Origin: Candidatus Yanofskybacteria bacterium RIFOXYD1_FULL_42_10
Lineage (GTDB): Bacteria; Patescibacteriota; Minisyncoccia; 2-02-FULL-40-12; GWA2-44-9
Length of the DNA stretch: 7,112 bases
Assembly (NCBI GenBank): GCA_001795975.1
Contig: MGLG01000002.1
Coordinates: 9,824-16,935, forward strand
Direction: 5' to 3'
Part shown: piece after piece, positions 1 through 4,841 of the stretch
Position numbering within the stretch: position 1 is the first letter of the stretch
How the letters are laid out: the number at the start of each line of letters is the position of its first letter
Position numbers and translations under genes: made by a program
Notes under the pieces: generated by a model
Database searches by the model: none
Told to the model about the DNA's origin: nothing
What the model saw: only the letters and a program-made list of their open reading frames with translations

Positions 1-228
1 GACTTGTCCAAAAGTAGAGGCGCCGGTGCAATACCACCTAATGGTCAAAGTACCCTTGTTGGCTATTAGCGTGTTGAGTTCGCTATCTATCCTGAACCAC
101 ACATACTCGCCATCATCAGCGGCAAAAGCATTATTTGAAAAAATAAAAAACGCCGCAAAAAGCAGCATTGGCAAGACTAAAAATGACCAAACATATTTTC
201 TCCCCAAAAGAGATTTGGTGGTTTCCAC
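1..228 (-). CDS. Exported protein with N-terminal signal peptide (5' part, runs off left edge)
   Basis: This is a 76-codon open frame running to the first base of the window with no stop. The first usable start is GTG at 228-226; the codon just upstream is TAA, so the protein cannot begin earlier. The start is not certain, since no clear Shine-Dalgarno precedes it and a TTG at codon 8 is an alternative. The N-terminus is a textbook Sec signal: basic residues K5, R10 and K11, a hydrophobic stretch at about residues 13-30, and a likely signal peptidase I site after A36 (AFA|ADD). The mature part seen so far (DDGEYVWFRI..., then a TLTIRWYCTG strand-like segment with one Cys) looks like a beta-rich extracellular domain, but I do not recognise the family. 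It is separated from the glycan operon by about 190 bp holding a large palindrome, so it is probably a separate transcription unit. Confidence 0.72.
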   Translation of the reverse strand, partial: METTKSLLGRKYVWSFLVLPMLLFAAFFIFSNNAFAADDGEYVWFRIDSELNTLIANKGTLTIRWYCTGASTFGQV

Positions 229-229
229 T

Positions 230-307
230 TAATTAGTTTGAGTAATTAGAACATGCTGTAGCCTTCGGCTACGGTTTATAACTAATGACTCAAGTTATTA
301 CTAATTA
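230..307. repeat. Nested imperfect palindrome in the 229-420 intergenic region
   Basis: Three layers of inverted repeat share one centre. The outer arms TAATTAGT (230-237) and ACTAATTA (300-307) match perfectly. The middle arms TTGAGTAATTAG (238-249) and CTAATGACTCAA (282-293) pair at 11 of 12 positions. The core GTAGCC-TTC-GGCTAC (258-272) is a perfect 6-bp stem, extendable to 255-275 with two G-U wobbles if transcribed from the plus strand. Only a 6-nt bulge (294-299) separates the outer and middle right arms. The structure ends 2 bp before the GTG of the exported protein. No T-run follows on either strand, so it is not an obvious intrinsic terminator. The rest of this non-coding stretch (308-420) is A/T-rich and shows only a weak hairpin around 345-362. 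Confidence 0.7.
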
Positions 308-420
308 TTATTTTAACAAATAAACTACGCTTTACCATGTTGATAACTTTACCTGATAAGTTAACTGAATTTTTACCACTAAATTAAATATTTAGAATTA
401 TTTTAGCAAAAGAAATTAAT

Positions 421-1018
421 TCATTTTTTCGCAAAAATAATATATCCCGCCGTAGTATTACGAGAATCTTTAATAAAAATTCTATCCAAAATATAAGCCG
501 TTCTTTCTAAAATTTTCTTAAAACGCCACAAAAATGGAAGAAAACTCATTAATGCGCGAAAATAACGGCCAATTTTGAACAACTCCATTTCTTGGAACCG
601 ATTGCATAAAACCTTAAGCCCATCTTGAGAAAACCGCCAATAGTCGCGATAACCGTCCTGGCGAGCGTGATAAGGATGAATAAACGGAACAACACCCAGC
701 ATATATCCGCCTGGTTTTAGCACCCGATAAATCTCGCTCATCGCAACCGTCGGGTTGTGCAAGTGCTCCAAAACATAAACATGCAAAACCGCATCAAAAA
801 AATTATCAGGAAAAGGTATTTTGTGAGCATCGCCGATTACATCCGGATGAGTTTTGGGATCTATGTCTAAAGTAATGTACTTTTTTCCCTCAAGAATATT
901 CTTGTGTGTGCCTAATATTTTCTGAAACGGTTTGCCCCCCTACATCTAAAATTGAAAGGGAATTATCGGCAATAAACCGTAATTTACTTTCAAAAAATTG
1001 TTCGTAATCGTATTTCAT
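421..1018 (-). pseudogene. SAM-dependent methyltransferase (Methyltransf_11 type), frameshifted in a G6 tract
   Basis: Read from ATG 1018-1016, the frame gives MKYDYEQFFESKLRFIADNS, then the SAM-binding strand ILDVGG, and then derails to a TGA at 890-892 after 42 codons. Removing one G from the six-G run (935-940) restores a continuous 198-residue protein. The restored protein has LDVGGKP at 24-30 (motif I), DIDP at 51-54, the acidic GDAHKIPFPDNFFDAV block at 62-77, EHLHNP at 84-89, EIYRVLKPGGYML at 95-107 and a HARQDGYRDYWRFSQDGL segment at 117-133. The last resembles the P-x-D-YWRF-T-x-x-GL element common in methyltransferases of glycan clusters. The stretch 786-421 alone lacks the SAM-binding half. 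The start lies 3 bp after the stop of the upstream glycosyltransferase. A probable role is O-methylation or capping of the glycan. The shift may be a real mutation, a phase-off state or a homopolymer sequencing error; the downstream frame shows no other decay, which favours the last two. Confidence 0.85.
935..940 (-). repeat. G6 homopolymer at the methyltransferase frameshift
   Basis: The run is six C on the plus strand, six G in the coding sense. It encodes the glycine loop of SAM-binding motif I. Five G give the conserved reading LDVGGKPFQK; six give LDVGGQTVSE and an early stop. Confidence 0.85.
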
Positions 1019-1021
1019 GTT

Positions 1022-2206
1022 TTATGGCTTAATTATTTCTTTTAATTTATCGGCATAATTTCTGACGGTCTCTGTTTTCTCAAATCGTTTAACAATTTCA
1101 AAACCATTTCTAGAATATCGTTCATATCTTTCTTTGTCGTTTAATAATCTGATAATTTTTTGGGATATATCCTCCGCTTTCCAATCAATAATATCGCCGG
1201 ATTCTCCGTCTTTTATCACATCCGGCACTATGCCCACCGATGTGGCAATTACCGGAACCCCACAAGCTATTGCCTCAAGCACAACCCTCGGTCCGCCTTC
1301 ATTATACGATGGCATCACCAAAATACGAGATTTATTAATTAATTCGGCAACTTCATTTGAATCCTTGGCCCACCCATACAACAAAACATTGTCTTGTAAT
1401 TTTAAATTTTTAATCTTTATTTTTAATTTTTCTTTAAGCGACCCAGCTCCCATAATCAGACATTTGATATTTGGTGTTTGATGTTTTGTGTTTATGACTG
1501 CTTTTATCAATAAATCGACACCCTTGTTTTTAACCAATCGGCCGATAAAAATCAAATCATATTCCTTTTTAACTTCCTTGGGGTAAAAAACCGTAAGATC
1601 TATATAAAAAGCCGGGGCATAAATTATTTTTGAAGCCGGAATATCTGCTTTTAATAAAAATGGCCTCGCTTGGGATTGATTAATAATACGAATATTTTTA
1701 GCTTTTTTGGCGTCATAACGAAGAAATAACAGCGCTAAAATCTTATAAAAATACTCCTTGATACCGGACGCTTTGGGATAGCCGGGAATGTGAAAAATTT
1801 CTAAAATATAAGGAACTTTGATTTTGCTCCAAAGCAATCTTGCGCCGATGCCATTATAAAACGGCGGGTAATCATGAACCGTTATCAAATCAAATTTATT
1901 TTCTTTAAATAACTGTCCGCCTTTTTTCCAAATCCAAAAATGCTGAAAAATAAGCGGCCACGACGACGGATGGATAAAAACATTACTGAATGGCTGGCGA
2001 CTTTGGACTTCCCTCGGCCTGAGCTCGGGACGAAGGTTGGACTTTGGACTTCCCTCGGCCTGAGCTCGGGACGAAGGTTGGACTTTGGGGCATATTACAT
2101 CAATTCTGTCCCAATATTTGCGAAATTCTTCAAGAGTATTATAAAATGCGCCGCGCTTTCCTTCAGCCAAAGACCTGTCTCCCGAAATCATTAAAAGTTT
2201 TGCCAT
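1022..2206 (-). CDS. GT-B fold glycosyltransferase, GT4-like, with an inserted repeat peptide
   Basis: This 394-residue protein is a retaining nucleotide-sugar-dependent glycosyltransferase of the GT4 type, probably cytoplasmic or at the inner face of the membrane. The C-terminal Rossmann domain begins near YDLIFIGRLVKNKGVDLLIKA (216-236), followed by a MGAGSL donor-site loop (252-257). The E-x7-E motif is E303-GGPRVVL-E311, then ACGVPVIATSVG (314-325), the usual GT4 end of the nucleotide-sugar pocket. The acceptor domain includes DLITVHDYPPFYNGIGARLL (106-125). Residues about 41-72 (VQPSSRAQAEG ... REVQSRQP) have no counterpart in normal GT-B enzymes. They are encoded by a tandem 41-bp repeat and sit in the loop after strand DRIDVICP, so the fold may tolerate them. 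The ATG at 2206 follows the previous gene's stop by 5 bp and the methyltransferase starts 3 bp after this stop, so this is an operon. Sugar specificity cannot be read from sequence. Confidence 0.92.
   Translation of the reverse strand: MAKLLMISGDRSLAEGKRGAFYNTLEEFRKYWDRIDVICPKVQPSSRAQAEGSPKSNLRPELRPREVQSRQPFSNVFIHPSSWPLIFQHFWIWKKGGQLFKENKFDLITVHDYPPFYNGIGARLLWSKIKVPYILEIFHIPGYPKASGIKEYFYKILALLFLRYDAKKAKNIRIINQSQARPFLLKADIPASKIIYAPAFYIDLTVFYPKEVKKEYDLIFIGRLVKNKGVDLLIKAVINTKHQTPNIKCLIMGAGSLKEKLKIKIKNLKLQDNVLLYGWAKDSNEVAELINKSRILVMPSYNEGGPRVVLEAIACGVPVIATSVGIVPDVIKDGESGDIIDWKAEDISQKIIRLLNDKERYERYSRNGFEIVKRFEKTETVRNYADKLKEIIKP
1463..1490. repeat. Tandem 14-bp repeat inside the glycosyltransferase gene
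   Basis: TTTGATATTTGGTG (1463-1476) is followed directly by TTTGATGTTTTGTG (1477-1490); 12 of 14 positions match. The period is not a multiple of three. On the coding strand it gives NTKHQTPNIK, a low-complexity segment just before the strand that leads to the donor-binding loop. Confidence 0.6.
1999..2088. repeat. Tandem 41-bp G+C-rich repeat with internal palindrome, inserted in a coding region
   Basis: Two identical 41-bp units occupy 1999-2039 and 2040-2080, with a third 8-bp partial copy (GACTTTGG) at 2081-2088. The unit is 25/41 G+C, well above its surroundings. Each unit contains a 26-bp imperfect palindrome (2011-2036 and 2052-2077) centred on GAGCTC, with ten Watson-Crick pairs, one G-T and two mismatches out of thirteen. 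Because 41 is not divisible by 3, the copies are translated in two different frames (SSRAQAEGSPKS and NLRPELRPREVQS), both open. The layout recalls the protein-coding palindromic elements of Rickettsia; the sequence itself I do not recognise. Confidence 0.9.
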
Positions 2207-2211
2207 TAAAT

Positions 2212-3372
2212 TTAACCTTCTAAAAACTGTACGGTTTCTTTAATCATATTATCAACATTGAATAAATAAGCCGTTCTTTTGCCCTCTACGGAAAATTGCT
2301 CTCTAAATTCCGGTGCTTGCCACAAACTTTTAATCGCTTCAATCAAATTAAATTCGTCATTGTATTTAACCATAAATCCGTTCTCACCCTGTTTTATTAT
2401 CTCGCGGTTCCCGCCGACAACCGTCGTTATCACTGGAACTCCGGCAACCATTGCTTCTAAAATCTGGTGGGAAAATCCCTCATAGCCGGTATTGAGCACA
2501 AAAAGATCAGCGGCCGCCAAATAAACTTTTAATTCTTCTTGTGTTTTCTTTCCGACTAAAAGAACTTTTTTTTCTAAACCAAGATTCTTTACCATTGTTC
2601 CAAGAATTTTTTTATCCGGACCGTCGCCGACAATGACCAACCGAAAAAACTGGTTGATGATTAGTAATTGGGGCATTATTTTAATTAACATTCTGAAACC
2701 CTTCCATGGCACCAAGCGGCCGATGGAAAGTAAAATATTTCCATGAATGCTGATTTTGCTTCTCGCTTCTTCTCGGCTTAACCCGGCCAGTTTAAAATCG
2801 GTGCTATTGTAAATTGTTTTTATTTTACCGGCATCTATCCCCCAACCCCTTACAACATCGGCCAAATATTCTGACGGCACGATTATGCCGTCTGCCCTCC
2901 GGCATACAATCACTTGCAATTTGTGCAGCAAACCCGGCCATCCGCGTCGTTTGGTTTTTTGAAAATCGTCCAATAGCAAACTGGTTTTGTTTTTATTAGC
3001 GGCAACTTCCCAAGCATAATCTCCGACAATTTTAACAAAAAATTTTTTATTTCTTAGTTTTGCGGCAATCAATGCCGGCACTCCGACACTTACGGCATTA
3101 AGAGAAAAAATTATATCGTATTTTGAAGCGTTAAAAAAAATTTTAAAAAAATAAAGTAAGTGCCTTAATACTTTGGGGATTTTTTTCCAAATTCTTATAA
3201 TTTTAAAACCGGATATTTTATCGCCTGAAAATTTCCTGACAGAAGAATATGTCAAAACCGCTATTGAATAATAGTTATAACCGGATAATTTCTTGGCCAA
3301 CATTTTGGCGTAAGAAGCCGGACCACCAATATCCGGCTCAAAAACACCTGTTGTAATTAAAATATTTTTCAT
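2212..3372 (-). CDS. GT-B fold glycosyltransferase, GT4-like
   Basis: This complete 386-residue enzyme is predicted to transfer a sugar from a nucleotide donor to a growing surface glycan. The N-terminal acceptor domain opens with MKNILITTGVFEPDIGGPAS, which carries the glycine-rich GGPASY loop (16-21) typical of GT4 enzymes. The linker into the donor domain includes VPSEYLADVV (165-174) and IYNSTDF (187-193). The donor domain shows SIGRLVPWKGF (216-226), VIVGDGPDKK (246-255), the E-x7-E pair E298/E306 in EGFSHQILE, and AGVPVITTVVGG (310-321). The tyrosine- and phenylalanine-rich stretch at residues 70-90 could lie on the membrane surface. The ATG (3372-3370) overlaps the TGA of the degenerate GIY-YIG reading frame as ATGA. 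Before the cassette arrived it would probably have overlapped the stop of the 3604-4803 glycosyltransferase in the same way. The next gene follows after 5 bp. Confidence 0.93.
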   Translation of the reverse strand: MKNILITTGVFEPDIGGPASYAKMLAKKLSGYNYYSIAVLTYSSVRKFSGDKISGFKIIRIWKKIPKVLRHLLYFFKIFFNASKYDIIFSLNAVSVGVPALIAAKLRNKKFFVKIVGDYAWEVAANKNKTSLLLDDFQKTKRRGWPGLLHKLQVIVCRRADGIIVPSEYLADVVRGWGIDAGKIKTIYNSTDFKLAGLSREEARSKISIHGNILLSIGRLVPWKGFRMLIKIMPQLLIINQFFRLVIVGDGPDKKILGTMVKNLGLEKKVLLVGKKTQEELKVYLAAADLFVLNTGYEGFSHQILEAMVAGVPVITTVVGGNREIIKQGENGFMVKYNDEFNLIEAIKSLWQAPEFREQFSVEGKRTAYLFNVDNMIKETVQFLEG

Positions 3373-3386
3373 CCCGTACGAGACAG
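3371..3386. repeat. Terminal inverted repeat of the GIY-YIG cassette, 3' end of its gene
   Basis: ATCCCGTACGAGACAG here is the inverse of the repeat at 3588-3603, matching at 15 of 16 positions. It encodes the last residues of the nuclease (LSRTG) and overlaps its stop codon. Confidence 0.85.
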
Positions 3387-3603
3387 GAAACGCCTTAATC
3401 TGCTCTTGAGATGGCGTTTGCCAGTGCCTGATTTAAGATATTTTTCTCTTTGGCGAGCGTCATTTTCATTTCGACACGCTTCATAATAAATGAGCTCGTA
3501 TGGACCTCTGTATTTTGTATGGGTAGATTTCTTTTATATAAACGACTATTCTTATTTCTTAATACATATGTGAAAAACACGCTCTTGCTGTCTCGTTCGG
3601 GAT
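3373..3603 (-). mobile_element. Candidate GIY-YIG mobile cassette with inverted-repeat ends and ATGA flanks
   Basis: Seen in the sequence: on the coding strand an ATGA (3607-3604) precedes the first inverted repeat and another ATGA (3372-3369) follows the second. The first ATGA holds the stop of the upstream glycosyltransferase and the start of the nuclease; the second holds the stop of the nuclease and the start of the downstream glycosyltransferase. Removing one ATGA plus the 231 bp between them would leave the two glycosyltransferases joined by an ordinary ATGA overlap. The 4-bp direct repeat could be a target-site duplication or simply the required start/stop signal. Inference: the cassette inserted at a translationally coupled junction and later lost an internal piece. 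No transposase is present. Confidence 0.55.
3588..3603. repeat. Terminal inverted repeat of the GIY-YIG cassette, 5' end of its gene
   Basis: CTGTCTCGTTCGGGAT is the inverse of 3371-3386 with a single mismatch (T against A at the centre). It encodes residues 2-7 of the nuclease frame (NPERDS), directly after the ATG. Confidence 0.85.
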
Positions 3604-4803
3604 TCATAACAATGCTTCCGTTTGGCTGATCATTTTATCGGCATTAAATTTTAACAATACCGTTTGGTGAGCTTGAATGCCCATTTCTTGCATTAACCTG
3701 TCATTGCTCAAAATCTCTCGTATTTTCGCCACTATCTGAGCCGAATCGGCCGGCGCCACGATCATTCCGTTTTTCCCGTTTTCAATCACTTCCGGCACAG
3801 CCCCGACACTCGTGGCGATAACCGGCAATTTTGCCGTCATTGCTTCAATTAAACTCCAGGGGAAACCCTCCTTCACCGAAGGCAGGACAAAAATGTCAAA
3901 GGCCGGAAGAAATTTGTGCGCATCCGGAATTTGACCGACAAGAAATATTTTTTTTCCAAGATTTTTTGTTTGAATTATATTTTCCAATTTGGCTCTTCCC
4001 CCCCCATCACCGATAATAACAAAAACTGTGTTGTCATCGTTTTTAAAATGTTCGGCCGCTTCAATAAGATATTCAAGTCCCTTAGGCGGATAAAAATTAG
4101 CAATGGTTCCGATAATTTTGCCTGTCTGAAAAATTTTGCCTGACTGCCGAACTATTTTCTCAAACAATTTAAGCCGCGCTTCTTCTTTGGAAAAAAAATC
4201 CATTTTGTAAACATCCAAGCCGTTATAGATCAAAACAATGTCTTTTCTTGGTTTTATTTTTAATTGTTTGGCTTGATCAAAATCGTGCTTATTGTTGAGA
4301 ATAATAATATCTTTCCATCGGGCGCTTACTTTTTCCAAAAGAATCCATAACCTTTTTTCCCATTTCGACCGGGGATCGTTAAAAGACCAGCCGCCAATCC
4401 TGTAGATAACCTGAAAATCTTTGCATTTACGGCATAACCGCGCCGTCAACGAACCCAAAAAACCCGCCTTGGAGCTATTCAGAAAAAGAGTGTCGGGTTT
4501 AAATTCTTTGATAAGGCGGCGCAATTCAAAAACTGCTTTTAAATCATTCACGAATGCTATTTTGCGTTTTAAAAATTTTAATTCATGAACAGTAAAATTG
4601 TTATTTTTCAAATTTACCAACAACGCACCATCCCCGCCTCCTCCGGCCGCTATAAGAATTTCATATTTCTCATTATCCAGCCGGGAAATAAAATTATAAA
4701 AAAACCTCTGGCCCCCCCCCATTTCCGATTGGGTCACAACGAACAAAACCCTCTTTTTACGGGATAATTCGTTATTTAAAATTTGGTTGCTTTCATTGGT
4801 CAT
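3604..4803 (-). CDS. GT-B fold glycosyltransferase, GT4-like, containing G9 and G8 tracts
   Basis: This complete 399-residue enzyme is the first gene of the minus-strand operon. The acceptor domain starts RVLFVVTQSEMGGGQRFFYN (18-37); the triple glycine is the acceptor/donor loop of GT4 enzymes. A YRIGGWSFNDPRSKWEKRLW region (134-153) follows, and IYNGLDVYK (192-200) marks the entry to the donor domain. That domain has IGTIANFYPPKGLEYLIEAA (231-250), IIGDGGGRAKLE (263-274), the E-x7-E pair E312/E320 in EGFPWSLIE, and KLPVIATSVGAVPEVI (325-340). The ATG at 4803-4801 was chosen because a strong promoter ends just upstream; a second ATG could be used only by losing conserved residues. Its TGA overlaps the start of the GIY-YIG frame. 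Two long G runs, rare in this AT-rich sequence, encode both glycine loops; this copy is in frame. Confidence 0.93.
   Translation of the reverse strand: MTNESNQILNNELSRKKRVLFVVTQSEMGGGQRFFYNFISRLDNEKYEILIAAGGGGDGALLVNLKNNNFTVHELKFLKRKIAFVNDLKAVFELRRLIKEFKPDTLFLNSSKAGFLGSLTARLCRKCKDFQVIYRIGGWSFNDPRSKWEKRLWILLEKVSARWKDIIILNNKHDFDQAKQLKIKPRKDIVLIYNGLDVYKMDFFSKEEARLKLFEKIVRQSGKIFQTGKIIGTIANFYPPKGLEYLIEAAEHFKNDDNTVFVIIGDGGGRAKLENIIQTKNLGKKIFLVGQIPDAHKFLPAFDIFVLPSVKEGFPWSLIEAMTAKLPVIATSVGAVPEVIENGKNGMIVAPADSAQIVAKIREILSNDRLMQEMGIQAHQTVLLKFNADKMISQTEALL
3998..4005 (-). repeat. G8 homopolymer in a glycosyltransferase gene
   Basis: Eight G in the coding sense (codons 267-269) encode the DGGGR donor-site loop. 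A one-base change would cut off the E-x7-E motif and the rest of the donor domain. Confidence 0.8.
4712..4720 (-). repeat. G9 homopolymer near the start of a glycosyltransferase gene
   Basis: Nine G in the coding sense run from the last base of ATG codon 28 through the GGG loop. The length and the position within the first 10% of the gene are those of known slippage-prone contingency tracts. The present length keeps the frame open. Confidence 0.85.
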
Positions 4804-4813
4804 TTATGGCAAA

Positions 4814-4841
4814 ATTATAGCAGAAGCAATGGAAAAATCAA
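4814..4841 (-). promoter_or_regulatory. Probable promoter of the minus-strand glycan operon
   Basis: Read on the minus strand, a perfect -10 box TATAAT (4819-4814) is preceded by TGC, giving an extended -10. A TTGATT at 4841-4836 matches the -35 consensus at four of six positions with a 16-bp spacer. The expected transcription start, about 7 nt past the -10 box, falls near 4807. That leaves about 4 nt before the ATG at 4803, so the mRNA would be effectively leaderless. The -35 region overlaps the first codons of the divergent gene. Confidence 0.55.

Larger units (their letters stand above)
3369..3607 (-). pseudogene. GIY-YIG nuclease-domain gene, broken by an internal deletion with frameshift
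   Basis: Two parts of one GIY-YIG domain lie in different frames. The N-terminal part from ATG 3607-3605 reads MNPERDSKSVFFTYVLRNKN then SRLY, whose FFTYVL is the 'GIY' strand. The C-terminal part, in the frame ending at TGA 3371-3369, reads KSTHTKYRGPYELIYYEA, then a DARQREKYLKSGTGKRHLK segment, and ends RRFLSRTG. This segment is the typical A-x-x-RE-x-x-LKSGTGK helix with the catalytic Glu. Between them, near 3532-3540, about 20 residues normally present are missing: the YIG strand, the catalytic Arg region and the EHN-x-G turn. The nuclease should therefore be inactive. If the first frame is translated it gives only a 70-residue product ending at 3395. The family includes small stand-alone GIY-YIG proteins frequent in CPR genomes and homing-type nucleases. 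It interrupts an otherwise all-glycosyltransferase operon and starts and ends on ATGA overlaps with its neighbours. Confidence 0.85.

Noticed and set aside
26..232. Plus-strand 68-residue frame at the left edge
   Set aside because: It is antisense to a frame with a clear signal peptide and cleavage site; its own product shows no domain.
255..275. Core hairpin as an intrinsic terminator
   Set aside because: No T-rich run follows on either strand and the stem has only six perfect pairs; it is better described as part of the larger palindrome.
421..786. 121-residue frame as a complete protein with a TTG start
   Set aside because: It is the second half of a methyltransferase; the SAM-binding half lies upstream across a one-base frameshift.
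1940..2194. Plus-strand 84-residue frame across the 41-bp repeat
   Set aside because: It is antisense to a glycosyltransferase; it is open because the G+C-rich repeat lacks stops in several frames.
3395..3607. 70-residue protein as a novel small gene
   Set aside because: Only the first 24 residues are meaningful. The remainder is the out-of-frame reading of a GIY-YIG C-terminal half, so this is a pseudogene.
4787..4828. TTG start for the plus-strand glycosyltransferase
   Set aside because: It would overlap the divergent gene and add 14 residues before the first GT-B strand; ATG 4829 fits the family better.
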